Below the pieces are notes generated by a model. That model saw only the letters and a list, made by a program, of their open reading frames with translations. It was not told the DNA's origin and ran no database searches. From Caballeronia sp. SBC1 (GTDB lineage Bacteria > Pseudomonadota > Gammaproteobacteria > Burkholderiales > Burkholderiaceae), in the NCBI RefSeq assembly GCF_011493005.1, contig NZ_CP049156.1, positions 434,001 through 498,000 of the forward strand: DNA of 64,000 nucleotides. The letters are read 5' to 3'. Below, piece after piece: positions 9,156 through 19,308 of this stretch. Both the position numbers and the translations under genes were made by a program. Each line of letters begins with the position of its first letter. Positions within the stretch are counted from its first letter, which is position 1.

Positions 9156-9542
9156 ATGAAACGATATGGCGTAGAAGGCGGGAAGGGGCAGGGCGGTGCG
9201 GTGATGCCGTTTTCGCGTGCGGTTGAAGCGGATGGATGGCTGTTTGTTTCAGGCCAGACGCCGATGGAAAACGGCGAAGTGATTGAAGGCGGGATTGTGG
9301 CCCAATCGCATAAGGCGATTCAGAATGTTTTCGCGATTTTGAAAGAAGCGGGGTATGGCGCTGAGCATGTCGTGCGCTGCGGGGTTTGGCTTGATGACCC
9401 GCGGGACTTCGCTTCGTTTAATAAGGTATTCAAAGAATACTTTGGCGAGCATCCGCCGGCACGCGCGTGCGTGGTTTCATCGATGGTGATCGATTGCAAG
9501 GTTGAAGTGGATTGCGTGGCTTATAAGAAGGCTGGCGCTTAA
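9156..9542 (+). CDS. RidA family enamine/imine deaminase
   Basis: 128 residues, full length for YjgF/YER057c/UK114 proteins: PFSRAVEADGWLFVSGQTP at the start, then the AILKEAGYGAEHVVRCGVWLDDPRDFASFNKVFKEYF block and PARACVVSSMVIDCKVEVDCVAY. RidA-type proteins hydrolyse reactive 2-aminoacrylate and related imines released by PLP dehydratases. Being the last gene of the D-aminoacylase operon, opposite a PLP deaminase, it most likely clears that product. It has an independent ribosome site (GAGGATTTGAA before the ATG). Confidence 0.88.
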   Translation: MKRYGVEGGKGQGGAVMPFSRAVEADGWLFVSGQTPMENGEVIEGGIVAQSHKAIQNVFAILKEAGYGAEHVVRCGVWLDDPRDFASFNKVFKEYFGEHPPARACVVSSMVIDCKVEVDCVAYKKAGA

Positions 9543-9553
9543 GCTTTGCGTGT

Positions 9554-9590
9554 GGTTCGCGCGGGCGATTGCCCGCGCGAACCGCTTTTA
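9554..9590. terminator. Bidirectional terminator between ridA and queF
   Basis: A perfect 13-bp stem (GGTTCGCGCGGGC / GCCCGCGCGAACC) with a GATT loop, followed by GCTTTTA on the plus strand. It separates two convergent operons; the stop codon of queF is within its tail. Confidence 0.75.
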
Positions 9591-10418
9591 CTGCCGCGCC
9601 AAGCGCGCGTTATCCGGCAGCGGCAGATTAAAGTTGGTACGGAACGGATTGATATCCAGCCCGCCGCGCCGCGTATATCGCGCATATACGGCTAGCCGTT
9701 CCGGCTTGCATTCACGCATTACATCCAGAAATATCTGTTCAACGCATTGCTCGTGAAACCCGGTATGTTCGCGGAAAGAAATGATATATCGCAGCAATCC
9801 GGCTTGATCGATCGGTGCACCGACATAACGAATCTGAACGCTGCCCCAATCCGGCTGCCCGGTCACCGGACAATTCGATTTCAGCAGATTAGAAAACAGC
9901 GTTTCATCAACCGGTGACTCGCCAAAAGACGCGCTCAATAACGAAGGATCGGGGGCGTAAATATCCGTATCCAGATCCAGCCTGTCCAGCGACAACCCTT
10001 CAAACTCTTCCATCTTCAGCTTCACGCCAAACTCATAAGGCGCGACAAGCTGCACAGAAACATTCGCACCAGCGACCGCCGAAACGTCCTTGCGAATCAC
10101 GTCACGAATCTCATCGATAGAATCAAAAGCCGTTTGCGACAAAGATCCCAGATACAGCTTGAATGACTTCGACTCGACAATATTGGGCGATTCCGCCGGC
10201 ACGATAAATGTTGCCACCGCAATCTGCGGTTTGCCTTTCTTGTTCAGCCACGAAAGCTCGTAGGCGTTCCAGATATCGGTGCCGAAGAACGGCAGCGGAC
10301 CCGTGAGCCCAAGCGCGTCGCGCCCCGACTTGCGAGGGATGGGGAAAAGCAGCGCCGGATCGTACCGTTCGGAGTACTGGACAGGCTTGCCGAGGGGAGA
10401 TTGTTCAGGTGTATGCAT
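9588..10418 (-). CDS. queF: NADPH-dependent 7-cyano-7-deazaguanine reductase (QueF)
   Basis: 276 residues from the ATG at 10418. This is the long bimodular (E. coli type) QueF, which reduces preQ0 to preQ1 in queuosine tRNA modification. Visible signatures are the QueF motif ESKSFKLYL (about residue 82) and the catalytic pair C183 and D190 in [12 protein letters not shown]. It is the third gene of a minus-strand operon: its ATG overlaps the TAA of the preceding 5'-nucleotidase by one base (TAATG), so translation is probably coupled. Upstream in-frame codons exist but encode no conserved sequence. Confidence 0.95.
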   Translation of the reverse strand: MHTPEQSPLGKPVQYSERYDPALLFPIPRKSGRDALGLTGPLPFFGTDIWNAYELSWLNKKGKPQIAVATFIVPAESPNIVESKSFKLYLGSLSQTAFDSIDEIRDVIRKDVSAVAGANVSVQLVAPYEFGVKLKMEEFEGLSLDRLDLDTDIYAPDPSLLSASFGESPVDETLFSNLLKSNCPVTGQPDWGSVQIRYVGAPIDQAGLLRYIISFREHTGFHEQCVEQIFLDVMRECKPERLAVYARYTRRGGLDINPFRTNFNLPLPDNARLARQ

Positions 10419-11320
10419 TATTGATTCGATATGCCACTTGGAACGTGCCCCGTCGCCGTCACGACGCGGGCCGACTCGCAATGGCCAATTTGATCGTCGA
10501 AGAAAAAATCGGGTTCGAACTTGCCCAGGAACGGGCCTTTGTTCAATCCACCGAGGAACATCGCTTCGTCGATTTCGATGTTCCAGGCCATCAATGTCCG
10601 GATCGCCCGCTCATGAGCCGGCGCCGATCGTGCCGTAACAAGCGCCGTGCGAATCCGCATCCGCGTTGTGTCATGGCTAAGTTTTTGCAGCTTGTGAAGC
10701 GCTTCCAGCAACGGTTTCAACGGCCCATTCGCCAACGCCAGATCTTTCTTGCCGACTTCATGCTCCACGAACGCGGGCAAGCCTTGCGCCTGGAAAACTT
10801 GCTCGGCTTCGTCGGAGAAAAGAACGGCGTCGCCGTCGAAAGCAATCCGGATTTCGTCAGGATACCGGCTTGCGGCAAGCGGCGCTCGCGGGACGACCGT
10901 CGCGGCAGGAAAACCGGCGGCGAGGGCGTCGCGGACATCGGCGGAATTCGCCGATAGAAACAGCGACGCCTGGAACGGTTCCAGATACCCGAACGGTGAC
11001 CGGCCGCGCGTGAATACGCCGCGCTCGATCGCCAAGCCATGTTCCTTGCACGAACTGAACGCGCGCAGACCGCTGATGGGATCGCTGCGAGACAAAATCA
11101 CGACTTCCACGCGCCGTTCGCCGTCCACATTCAACGCGAGCAACTTCTCGATCAGCGAGAACGCAATGCCGGGTTTCGCCGGCACATTCAGCCGTGAGCG
11201 TTGCAGCGCTTCGTAGTCGCGCAAATCGCCGGTCTCATAGACTTCGTTCTCTTCTTCGAAGTCAAACAGCGCCCGCGACGAAATGGCGACCACCAGCTTG
11301 TCCTTCAGCGTGAACGCCAT
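10418..11320 (-). CDS. 5'-nucleotidase of the cytosolic cN-I family
   Basis: 300 residues from the ATG at 11320. The sequence resembles the 5-nucleotidase family related to eukaryotic cytosolic nucleotidase I (AMP/IMP-type): [20 protein letters not shown] near the start, [11 protein letters not shown], then the acidic [15 protein letters not shown] and [14 protein letters not shown], typical of HAD-type metal sites. It would dephosphorylate nucleoside monophosphates in the cytosol. The ATG lies 7 bp after the ilvA stop and its own stop overlaps the queF start, so it is cotranscribed with both. The link to queuosine or isoleucine synthesis is unclear. Confidence 0.8.
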   Translation of the reverse strand: MAFTLKDKLVVAISSRALFDFEEENEVYETGDLRDYEALQRSRLNVPAKPGIAFSLIEKLLALNVDGERRVEVVILSRSDPISGLRAFSSCKEHGLAIERGVFTRGRSPFGYLEPFQASLFLSANSADVRDALAAGFPAATVVPRAPLAASRYPDEIRIAFDGDAVLFSDEAEQVFQAQGLPAFVEHEVGKKDLALANGPLKPLLEALHKLQKLSHDTTRMRIRTALVTARSAPAHERAIRTLMAWNIEIDEAMFLGGLNKGPFLGKFEPDFFFDDQIGHCESARVVTATGHVPSGISNQ

Positions 11321-11327
11321 GCGTGCG

Positions 11328-12851
11328 TCAGGCGAGGAAGAGCTTGTAGACGGGGTTCGCGCCTTCGTCCCACCACTGATAACCCAGCGTGGCGAGGAAT
11401 TGCCCGAAGGCCGCGTTATCCGATGCCGGCACTTGAACGCCAACGAGAATCGAGCTCGTATCCGCGCCCTGGTTCCGGTAATGGAACAGGCTGATATTCC
11501 AGTTTGGCGCCATCGACGAAAGGAATTTCATCAGCGCGCCCGGGCGCTCCGGAAACTCGAAACGCAGCAGGCGTTCGTCTTGCGCGAGCGGAGAATGGCC
11601 GCCCACCATGTAGCGGATATGTTGTTTCGAGAGTTCGTCGTGGCTGAGATCGACCGTAGCAAATCCGTGTTCGATAAACGCGTTCGCCATTTGCACCGCT
11701 TCGCCGCGCGTCTTGATCTGCACGCCGACAAAGATATGCGCCGCGTTGGCATCTGCAATCCGGTAGTTGAACTCGGTCACGCTGCGTGTACCGACCAGTT
11801 CGCAAAACCGCTTGAAACTGCCGCGTTCTTCCGGAATGGTCACTGCAAATACGGCTTCGCGCGCTTCACCGACTTCGGCACGTTCCGCGACAAAACGCAT
11901 CCGGTCGAAGTTCATGTTCGCCCCGGACGTGACGGCGACCAGCGTCTGCGCTTCCAGCCCGTCGCGCTCGGCATACAGCTTTGCACCCGCAACCGCCAGC
12001 GCTCCCGACGGTTCCAATACGCTGCGCGTGTCCTGGAAAACGTCCTTGATGGCGGCGCAGAGCGCGTCGGTATCGACGGTAATGACTTCGTCGAGCAGCT
12101 CGCGGCACAACCGGAACGTTTCCTCGCCGACGAGTTTCACCGCGGTGCCGTCGGCAAAAAGCCCGACTTCGGTCAGCGTGACGCGCTCGCCTGCCTCAAT
12201 GGATTGCTTCATCGCGCACGAATCGATGGCTTGCACGCCAATTACTCGGATTTCCGGCCGCACGGCCTTCACGTAAGCCGCGACGCCTGCCGCGAGCCCG
12301 CCGCCGCCGATGGGGACGAAAATAGCGTGAATTGGCCCTTGGTGCTGGCGCAGGATTTCCATGGCAACCGTGCCTTGGCCGGCGATGACGTCCGGGTCAT
12401 CGAACGGATGCACGAACGTCAGGCCGCGCTGTTCCTGCAACTTCACGGCGTGGCCGTACGCGTCGCTATAGGATTCACCGTGCTGGACGATCTCCACGGT
12501 CGGGCCACCGAACGCGCGCATGGCGTCGATCTTGACCTGTGGCGTAGTGACGGGCACCACGATCACCGCCTTGCAGCCGAGCCGCGTGGCCGAATACGCG
12601 ACGCCCTGAGCATGATTTCCCGCCGATGCCGTAATCACCCCGCGTGCCAGCACGTCGGCGGAAAGCTGCACCATCTTGTTGTACGCGCCGCGAATCTTGA
12701 ATGAGAACACCGGCTGGTTGTCTTCGCGCTTCAAATAGACCGAGTTGCGAAGGCGTGCCGACAAATTGCGGGCGTGTTCGAGTTCGCTTTCTCGCGCAAC
12801 GTCGTAGACGCGAGCGGTCAGGACTTTCTTGAGGTAATCAGGGTGTGCCAT
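11328..12851 (-). CDS. ilvA: Threonine ammonia-lyase, biosynthetic, long form (IlvA)
   Basis: 507 residues from the ATG at 12851 (MAHPDYLKK), the length of the biosynthetic proteobacterial enzyme; an upstream frame of 35 codons has no recognisable content. The PLP lysine is K52 in VFSFKIRGAYNKM, and the phosphate-binding glycine loop is PIGGGGLAAG. The last about 180 residues hold two ACT-like regulatory domains (EERGSFKRFCELVG..., RLLRFEFPERPGALMKFL...), which in the family bind isoleucine and valine. It converts threonine to 2-oxobutanoate, the first step to isoleucine. It is the first gene of the operon with the nucleotidase and queF. Confidence 0.93.
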   Translation of the reverse strand: MAHPDYLKKVLTARVYDVARESELEHARNLSARLRNSVYLKREDNQPVFSFKIRGAYNKMVQLSADVLARGVITASAGNHAQGVAYSATRLGCKAVIVVPVTTPQVKIDAMRAFGGPTVEIVQHGESYSDAYGHAVKLQEQRGLTFVHPFDDPDVIAGQGTVAMEILRQHQGPIHAIFVPIGGGGLAAGVAAYVKAVRPEIRVIGVQAIDSCAMKQSIEAGERVTLTEVGLFADGTAVKLVGEETFRLCRELLDEVITVDTDALCAAIKDVFQDTRSVLEPSGALAVAGAKLYAERDGLEAQTLVAVTSGANMNFDRMRFVAERAEVGEAREAVFAVTIPEERGSFKRFCELVGTRSVTEFNYRIADANAAHIFVGVQIKTRGEAVQMANAFIEHGFATVDLSHDELSKQHIRYMVGGHSPLAQDERLLRFEFPERPGALMKFLSSMAPNWNISLFHYRNQGADTSSILVGVQVPASDNAAFGQFLATLGYQWWDEGANPVYKLFLA

Positions 12852-13408
12852 GCCGGGAGTCGTTCGCGCCGTCGGGGTGCGCGCCATTTTGAGAGCGAAA
12901 ACATCAATGATAGCGCCATCGGAACCCAAAACGCCGCCAATGCGTGCTGATCGCACCGCTTTGCTTGGTATTAACCGGCCGTCCGGTCGATACCAAAAAT
13001 GCCAAAAACGCTTCCAAAACGGGCGTGCATAAAGCCCTTTAATCCGCTAGCCAGCGCGAACGGCGAATATCGCGATGAGTTAGAATTCGTTTTTCGATAC
13101 AGGATCGGAAGATGCAACGGCAGTCCCGGACCGGCTTTTTGACGCATGTTCCCCGCGACCCTCTATGCGAGTGCTGCGCGCTCTGCTGCGCTATCCACGC
13201 GGCTTCGGAACGTCATGCGCGTCATCAGCGATCCTGGCGCTGATTCCGGTACCCCCGAAGGTTTTGCATCGTTCGCCAACCCCTGCCGGCGAGCACCTTC
13301 ACAAAAAAGTATCACTCGAAAATCTGCGCGTCCCCGCGCAATGCCGGCTATAGCGCTGCTCGTGATCTCATCGTCAGCACAAAGCGCCGGCTCACCGAAC
13401 TGTCGAAT
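12852..13408. other. 557-bp divergent intergenic region, ilvA / FAD oxidoreductase
   Basis: No convincing gene is present; the short open frames overlap each other and lack coding character. It must hold the promoters of both divergent units. The only clear structure is a 32-bp imperfect palindrome at 12965-12996, listed separately. Confidence 0.6.
12965..12996. repeat. 32-bp imperfect palindrome upstream of ilvA
   Basis: TTGGTATTAACCGG (12965-12978) and CCGGTCGATACCAA (12983-12996) form a 14-bp stem with two mismatches around a CCGT loop. No T run follows on either strand in the right position, so it looks more like an operator or an RNA leader structure than a terminator. It lies about 115 bp upstream of the ilvA start. 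Confidence 0.6.
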
Positions 13409-16400
13409 ATGAACGCACCCCAAGCCTTCGATCCGAACGGCGCCGCGCATGCCGTGGCCCTGGATACCGAGCCGCGCCTGCGCGAAATTCCCTATAACTA
13501 CACATCCTTTTCCGATCGCGAAATCGTCATTCGCCTGCTGGGCGAGGAAGCCTGGGCCGCCTTGGCCATCCTGCGCAGCGAACGCCGCACGGGCCGTTCG
13601 GCTCGCATGCTGTACGAAGTGCTCGGCGATATCTGGGTCGTGCGCCGCAATCCGTATCTGCAAGACGACTTGCTCGATAACCCGAAACGCCGTGCATTGC
13701 TGATCGAAGCGTTGAATCACCGCCTCGGCGATATCGAAAAGCGTCGTAAAGCGGATTTGTCGCAGCATCAGGACGACGCCGGCCGGGATCGCGCAGCGCG
13801 TGTTGAATTGTTGATCAGCGCCGCCTGCCGCGCGGTCGAAGATTTCAAGAAGGAATTCGAGCAGACCTACGACTTGCGTAAAAAGGCGTCGAAGGTGCTG
13901 GGGCGGGTGACGGAAAAGGACAACATCAAGTTCGACGGCTTGTCGCGCGTCTCCCACGTGACCGACGCAACCGACTGGCGCGTCGAATATCCGTTCGTCG
14001 TGCTGACGCCGGATACCGAGGCGGAAATCGCCGGCATGATCAAGGCGTGTTTTGAACTCGGGCTGACCGTGATTCCTCGCGGAGGCGGCACGGGTTACAC
14101 GGGCGGCGCGATTCCTTTGACGCCGTTCGCGGCCGTTATCAATACCGAAAAGCTCGAACAGCTTGGACCCGTCGAAATGACGGATCTGCCGGGCGTCGAT
14201 CACAAAGTCGCGACCATTTTCTCGGGCGCGGGTGTGGTTACGCGTCGCGTGACCGAAGCCGCCGAACAGGCCGGTTTCGTCTTCGCTGTCGATCCCACGT
14301 CGCTGGATGCATCGTGTGTCGGCGGCAATGTCGCGATGAACGCCGGCGGCAAAAAGGCCGTGCTGTGGGGCACGGCGCTCGACAATCTGGCCTGGTGGCG
14401 CATGGTCGATCCGCAGGGCAACTGGCTCGAAGTCACGCGCCTGGATCACAACTGCGGCAAGATTCACGACATCCCCGTGGCGCGTTTCCGGCTCGACTGG
14501 TTCGACGGATCGCGCGCGCCGGGTGAGAAATTGCTGCGCACGGAATCGCTCGATATTTCCGGCAGCAAGTTCCGCAAGGAAGGGCTTGGCAAGGACGTGA
14601 CGGATAAATTCCTGTCGGGTCTGCCGGGCGTGCAGAAGGAAGGTTGCGACGGGCTGATTACATCGGCGCGCTGGATCCTGCACAAAATGCCGGCGCACAC
14701 GCGCACCGTCTGCCTCGAATTCTTCGGCCAGGCGCGCGACGCGATTCCGAGCATCGTGGAAATCAAGGATTACTTGTTCGAGACATCGAAGAAGGGCGGC
14801 GCGATTCTCGCCGGTCTTGAACATCTCGACGAACGTTATCTGCGCGCCGTCGGTTACGCGACCAAAAGCAAGCGCAACGCGTTTCCAAAGATGGTGCTGA
14901 TTGGCGATATCGTCGGTAACGATCCCGATGCTGTGGCCCAGGCCACCTCCGAAGTCGTGCGCATGGCGAACGGCAAGAGCGGCGAAGGGTTTGTCGCGGT
15001 GAACGCCGAAGCGCGCAAACGCTTCTGGCTCGATCGCTCGCGCACGGCCGCTATCGCGAAGCATACGAACGCGTTCAAGATCAATGAAGACGTGGTGATC
15101 CCGCTGAACCGCATGGGCGAGTACACCGACGGGATAGAGCGGATCAACATCGAGTTGTCGATCAAGAACAAGCTGCAACTTGTTGATGCGCTCGAAACGT
15201 TCTTCAAGACGGGCAAGCTGCCCCTCGGCAAGAGCGACGACGCCAACGAAATTCCGAGCGCCGAATTGCTCGAAGACCGGGTGCAGCAAGCCCTCGATCT
15301 GTTAAAACGCGTGCGCGAACGCTGGACGTTCGTTGGCGAAAAGCTGGATCTGCCGTTGCGCGAAGCGCAGCATTATATGGTTCAGCTCGGCTACGAAGGG
15401 TTGGCCGAAAAGATGGCCGATCGTGTGGATTCCCAGCCGGGCGTCCGCGTATTCGACGTCGCGCAGGACCGCACGATCCGCATCTCCTGGAAGCAGGAGA
15501 TTCGCGCCGAATTGCGGCACATCTTCAATGGCGGCGAGTTCAAGCCCATCCTCGAAGAAGCGCAGAACATCCACAAAACGGTGCTGCGCGGCCGCGTATT
15601 CGTCGCGCTGCACATGCATGCGGGCGATGGCAACGTCCACACCAACATCCCGGTGAATTCCGACAACTACGAGATGCTGCAGGACGCGCACGTCGCGGTC
15701 GCACGCATCATGAAGCTGGCGCGGGATCTGGATGGCGTGATTTCGGGCGAACACGGCATCGGCATTACGAAGCTGGAATTCCTGACGGAAGACGAAATCG
15801 CGGAATTCCGCGACTACAAACAACGCGTTGATCCCGAAGGCCGCTTCAATGCGGGCAAGTTGCTCGCGGGCGCCGATCTGCGCAATGCCTACACGCCAAG
15901 CTTTGGCTTGATGGGCTATGAATCGCTGATCATGCAGCAGTCGGATATTGGCGCGATCGCGGACTCCATCAAGGACTGTCTGCGTTGCGGCAAGTGCAAG
16001 CCGGTTTGCGCGACTCATGTACCGCGAGCGAATCTGCTTTATAGCCCGCGCAACAAGATTCTCGCGACATCGCTGCTGGTCGAGGCGTTTCTCTATGAAG
16101 AGCAGACGCGTCGCGGGGTATCGATAAAACATTGGGACGAATTCAACGACGTCGCCGATCACTGCACCGTCTGCCACAAGTGCGTGACGCCGTGCCCGGT
16201 GAAGATCGATTTCGGCGATGTCACCATGAACATGCGCAACCTGCTGCGCAAGATGGGCAAGAAGAAGTTCAACGCGGGCAACGCGGCCGGCATGTTCTTC
16301 CTCAACGCCACGAATCCGCAGACCATCAATCTTGCCCGCACGGCGATGATGGGTGTCGGTTACAAGGCGCAGCGGCTGGGCAACGAGGTGCTGAAGAAGT

Positions 16401-17497
16401 TCGCGAAGAAGCAGACGGCGAAACCACCGGCAACGGTCGGCAAGCCGGCGGTGACGCAGCAGGTCATCCACTTCATGAACAAGAAGATGCCGGGCAACTT
16501 GCCTAAGAAGACGGCGCGGGCATTGCTGGACATCGAGGACAACAAGATTGTCCCGATTATCCGCAACCCGAAGACGACGACATCGGATACGGAAGCGGTC
16601 TTCTACTTCCCGGGCTGCGGCTCGGAGCGTTTGTTCTCGCAAGTCGGTCTCGCCACGCAGGCCATGCTGTGGGAAGCCGGCGTGCAGACCGTGTTGCCGC
16701 CGGGTTATCTGTGCTGCGGTTATCCGCAGCGTGGTGCTGGTCAATTCGATAAAGCCGAGAAGATCGTCACGGATAACCGCGTGTTGTTCCACCGTGTGGC
16801 TAATACGCTGAACTATCTGGATATCAAGACGGTGGTGGTGTCGTGCGGGACTTGCTACGACCAATTGGCCGGGTATGAATTCGAGAAGATTTTCCCGGGC
16901 TGCCGAATTATTGATATCCACGAATTCCTGCTGGAAAAGAACATCAAGCTGGAAGGCGTGACGGGGACGCGCTACATGTATCACGACCCCTGCCACTCGC
17001 CGATCAAGACAATGGACCCGATCAAGCTCGTGAATGAACTCATGGGCTCGGCCAACGATGGCTACAAAATCGAAAAAAATGATCGATGCTGTGGCGAATC
17101 GGGCACGTTGGCGGTTACGCGGCCGGACATTTCGACGCAAGTGCGTTTCCGCAAGGAAGAGGAAATCCGCAAGGGCGCGGCCAAACTGCGGGACATTCCG
17201 CTAGTGGGCGAAGCCGGAGCGAACGCTGTGAACATGGCGAACGCGTCTGCTGGAACGGCGGGTGCTGCACCGGGTTCAGTGTTAAAAGCAGGTGACGCTG
17301 AATCCACTGGCCCCGACGTCAAGATTCTCACGAGCTGCCCGTCCTGCCTGCAAGGTTTGTCGCGGTATAACGAGGACGCGAACATCGAAGCGGATTACAT
17401 CGTCGTGGAAATTGCCCGCAAGGTGCTCGGCGCGAGCTGGATGGAAGATTACGTGGCGCGCGCTAACGATGGCGGTATCGAGCGCGTGCTGGTGTAA
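13409..17497 (+). CDS. Giant FAD-linked/Fe-S oxidoreductase (DUF3683, lactate/glycolate-dehydrogenase-like)
   Basis: 1362 residues fused from several modules. An N-terminal DUF3683-type segment (about 20-170) is followed by a PCMH FAD-binding domain (about 195-340; [11 protein letters not shown] near 222), the FAD-oxidase C-terminal domain (to about 830, with [15 protein letters not shown] and GEHGIG), and two [4Fe-4S] motifs CxxCxxCxxxC ([11 protein letters not shown] about 857, [11 protein letters not shown] about 919). Two CCG domains follow (PGCGSE.., CCGYPQRG about 1101; CCGESG about 1226). The architecture equals GlcD plus GlcF in one chain, so it probably oxidises a 2-hydroxy acid such as D-lactate and passes electrons to quinone. 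Substrate uncertain. The HIT gene follows after 33 bp. Confidence 0.85.
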   Translation: MNAPQAFDPNGAAHAVALDTEPRLREIPYNYTSFSDREIVIRLLGEEAWAALAILRSERRTGRSARMLYEVLGDIWVVRRNPYLQDDLLDNPKRRALLIEALNHRLGDIEKRRKADLSQHQDDAGRDRAARVELLISAACRAVEDFKKEFEQTYDLRKKASKVLGRVTEKDNIKFDGLSRVSHVTDATDWRVEYPFVVLTPDTEAEIAGMIKACFELGLTVIPRGGGTGYTGGAIPLTPFAAVINTEKLEQLGPVEMTDLPGVDHKVATIFSGAGVVTRRVTEAAEQAGFVFAVDPTSLDASCVGGNVAMNAGGKKAVLWGTALDNLAWWRMVDPQGNWLEVTRLDHNCGKIHDIPVARFRLDWFDGSRAPGEKLLRTESLDISGSKFRKEGLGKDVTDKFLSGLPGVQKEGCDGLITSARWILHKMPAHTRTVCLEFFGQARDAIPSIVEIKDYLFETSKKGGAILAGLEHLDERYLRAVGYATKSKRNAFPKMVLIGDIVGNDPDAVAQATSEVVRMANGKSGEGFVAVNAEARKRFWLDRSRTAAIAKHTNAFKINEDVVIPLNRMGEYTDGIERINIELSIKNKLQLVDALETFFKTGKLPLGKSDDANEIPSAELLEDRVQQALDLLKRVRERWTFVGEKLDLPLREAQHYMVQLGYEGLAEKMADRVDSQPGVRVFDVAQDRTIRISWKQEIRAELRHIFNGGEFKPILEEAQNIHKTVLRGRVFVALHMHAGDGNVHTNIPVNSDNYEMLQDAHVAVARIMKLARDLDGVISGEHGIGITKLEFLTEDEIAEFRDYKQRVDPEGRFNAGKLLAGADLRNAYTPSFGLMGYESLIMQQSDIGAIADSIKDCLRCGKCKPVCATHVPRANLLYSPRNKILATSLLVEAFLYEEQTRRGVSIKHWDEFNDVADHCTVCHKCVTPCPVKIDFGDVTMNMRNLLRKMGKKKFNAGNAAGMFFLNATNPQTINLARTAMMGVGYKAQRLGNEVLKKFAKKQTAKPPATVGKPAVTQQVIHFMNKKMPGNLPKKTARALLDIEDNKIVPIIRNPKTTTSDTEAVFYFPGCGSERLFSQVGLATQAMLWEAGVQTVLPPGYLCCGYPQRGAGQFDKAEKIVTDNRVLFHRVANTLNYLDIKTVVVSCGTCYDQLAGYEFEKIFPGCRIIDIHEFLLEKNIKLEGVTGTRYMYHDPCHSPIKTMDPIKLVNELMGSANDGYKIEKNDRCCGESGTLAVTRPDISTQVRFRKEEEIRKGAAKLRDIPLVGEAGANAVNMANASAGTAGAAPGSVLKAGDAESTGPDVKILTSCPSCLQGLSRYNEDANIEADYIVVEIARKVLGASWMEDYVARANDGGIERVLV

Positions 17498-17530
17498 TAG
17501 CGGAACCGGGGCTTGTTTCGCTAGAGGAAA

Positions 17531-17962
17531 ATGATGGACTGTGTCTTTTGCCGTGAAGACGGCGGCGAGGTTTTGTGGTCGGACGACGCAGTGCGGGTCG
17601 TTCTCGCCGATGAGCCAGAGTGGCCGGGCTTTTGCCGGGTGATCTGGCACGCGCACGTGGCGGAGATGTCCGATCTCGACAATGCCGCCCGGCTCAAGAT
17701 AATGACGGTGGTGAACGGCGTGGAGCGTGCGATCCGTCGCGTGCTCGCGCCGGCCAAAATCAATCTGGCGAGCCTCGGCAACCAGGTTCCGCACGTTCAC
17801 TGGCACGTCATCCCGCGCCATTCCAACGATTCCCGTTTCCCGTTGCCCATCTGGGCGCCGCGCCAGCGGACGGTGTCGCTGGCGCTGCAGTCCAATCGCC
17901 GGGCTCAGGCCACGTTGCTGCGCGAAGCAGTGCGCGCCGAGATGGCGCTGGCGTTCGCCTGA
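17531..17962 (+). CDS. HIT family nucleotide-binding protein
   Basis: 143 residues. It begins MMDCVFCREDGG, the zinc-type start of HIT hydrolases, and carries the histidine triad HVHWHVIPRH near residue 95, preceded by INLASLGNQVP. HIT proteins hydrolyse or transfer nucleotidyl groups (AMP-lysine, ApnA). AGAGGAAA at 17523-17530 is the ribosome site; either of two consecutive ATGs may start. The gene heads a run continuing into DUF971 and ubiE. Confidence 0.9.
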   Translation: MMDCVFCREDGGEVLWSDDAVRVVLADEPEWPGFCRVIWHAHVAEMSDLDNAARLKIMTVVNGVERAIRRVLAPAKINLASLGNQVPHVHWHVIPRHSNDSRFPLPIWAPRQRTVSLALQSNRRAQATLLREAVRAEMALAFA

Positions 17963-17967
17963 GCCAT

Positions 17968-17998
17968 TGACCCTCTGACCCTCTGACCCTCTGACCCA
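17968..17998 (+). repeat. Short tandem repeat TGACCCTC
   Basis: Three exact 8-bp copies of TGACCCTC (17968-17991) plus a partial TGACCC, just after the HIT stop. No function evident. Confidence 0.8.
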
Positions 17999-18043
17999 GG
18001 CCGCCCCGGGCTAACTGACCACCTGATTCAATAAAGGCTCACC

Positions 18044-18454
18044 ATGAGCGGACTGACCAAACAAACGCCGATCCCGACGGGCATCGTCGTGCATTCGAAA
18101 ACGCGCGCCCTGGAGTTGCAATATGGCAACGATCAGACGTATCGCGTGCCGTTCGAGCTGTTGCGCGTATATTCGCCCTCGGCGGAGGTGCAGGGCCACG
18201 GTCCCGGGCAGGAAACGCTGCAAACGGGTAAGCGCGACGTGCTGATCATCGCAATCGAGCCGGTCGGCCACTACGCGCTGCAGCTCAATTTCTCCGATGG
18301 CCACAATACCGGTCTCTATTCCTGGGACATCCTGTACGACCTCGCGGTCCGCCAGGATGAACTCTGGGCTGACTATCTCGCAAAACTGGAAGCAGCGGGC
18401 ATTGACCGCGATACGCCAATGACGCCGAAAGCGTCCGGCGGACACTGCCACTGA
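18044..18454 (+). CDS. DUF971 protein (GBBH-like N-terminal domain)
   Basis: 136 residues covering one DUF971 domain: [35 protein letters not shown] and the closing [19 protein letters not shown] are diagnostic. The domain also occurs at the N-terminus of gamma-butyrobetaine hydroxylases and in Fe-S or ubiquinone-associated proteins. It sits directly before ubiE, a neighbourhood often seen in beta-proteobacteria. Biochemical role unknown; only the family is claimed. Confidence 0.88.
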   Translation: MSGLTKQTPIPTGIVVHSKTRALELQYGNDQTYRVPFELLRVYSPSAEVQGHGPGQETLQTGKRDVLIIAIEPVGHYALQLNFSDGHNTGLYSWDILYDLAVRQDELWADYLAKLEAAGIDRDTPMTPKASGGHCH

Positions 18455-18551
18455 CCGACTTTTACCTTGTTGCGGCAATTTGTCGCGGCAACCGGCCAAA
18501 ATTCCGCATTCGGACGCGGCCAACAACACGAACAAGATGAGGACGAACGCG

Positions 18552-19283
18552 ATGAGCAAGACCCACTTCGGTTTTGAAACGGTCGACGAACAGGAAAAAG
18601 CGAAGAAGGTGGCGGGCGTTTTTGATTCGGTCGCGAGCAATTACGACTTGATGAACGACCTGATGTCGGGCGGGCTGCATCGCGCGTGGAAGTTCTTCGC
18701 GATCGGCCAAGCGAAGGTTCGTCCAGGCTACAAAGTGCTCGATCTGGCAGGCGGGACGGGCGATCTGGCGAAAGCGTTCGCGAAACAAGCGGGCGAAAAA
18801 GGCGAGGTCTGGCACACGGATATCAATGAATCGATGCTGCGCGTCGGTCGTGATCGCCTGATTGATCGAGGTGTGATCACACCTACTCTGATCTGCGACG
18901 CGGAGAAGATTCCGTTTCCGGACAATTATTTCGATATCATTACAGTTGCCTTTGGACTTCGTAATATGACGCACAAAGATGGTGCGTTAGCCGAAATGTA
19001 TCGGGTGTTGAAGCCGGGTGGCCGAGTCCTGGTTCTGGAGTTCTCGAAGGTCTGGGAGCCCCTGAAGAAAGCGTACGATCTCTACAGTTTCAAGTTTTTA
19101 CCGTGGCTTGGCGACAAGTTCGCGAAAGATGCGGATAGCTATCGCTACCTCGCCGAGTCGATCCGGATGCATCCGGATCAGGAAACTTTAAAAATAATGA
19201 TGGAACGCGCAGGATTGGATCGAGTCGAATATTACAATTTGTCAGGTGGCGTGGTAGCTTTACACGTCGGGACCAAATTTTAA
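18552..19283 (+). CDS. ubiE: Ubiquinone/menaquinone C-methyltransferase UbiE
   Basis: 243 residues from the ATG at 18552 ([11 protein letters not shown]). The UbiE/COQ5 signatures are [25 protein letters not shown] (motif 1 region), the SAM-binding [22 protein letters not shown], and [33 protein letters not shown]. It methylates C2 of the benzoquinol ring in ubiquinone synthesis, and with ubiJ and ubiB downstream this locus is the usual ubi cluster. The open frame starts 72 bases earlier, but the added residues are not conserved. Confidence 0.95.
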   Translation: MSKTHFGFETVDEQEKAKKVAGVFDSVASNYDLMNDLMSGGLHRAWKFFAIGQAKVRPGYKVLDLAGGTGDLAKAFAKQAGEKGEVWHTDINESMLRVGRDRLIDRGVITPTLICDAEKIPFPDNYFDIITVAFGLRNMTHKDGALAEMYRVLKPGGRVLVLEFSKVWEPLKKAYDLYSFKFLPWLGDKFAKDADSYRYLAESIRMHPDQETLKIMMERAGLDRVEYYNLSGGVVALHVGTKF

Positions 19284-19308
19284 TGTTCCACTTTTATAAG
19301 GATTCGAA

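Noticed and set aside
13146..13412. Possible small protein before the FAD oxidoreductase
   Set aside because: Several overlapping frames of similar length with no ribosome site; none shows a domain or codon bias.
13163..15289. 708-codon open frame on the minus strand
   Set aside because: Lies antisense to the FAD/Fe-S oxidoreductase, whose motifs are clear; it is a high-GC shadow with His/Arg-rich low-complexity translation.
15302..17140. 612-codon open frame on the minus strand
   Set aside because: Also antisense to the oxidoreductase; no recognisable domain and biased composition.
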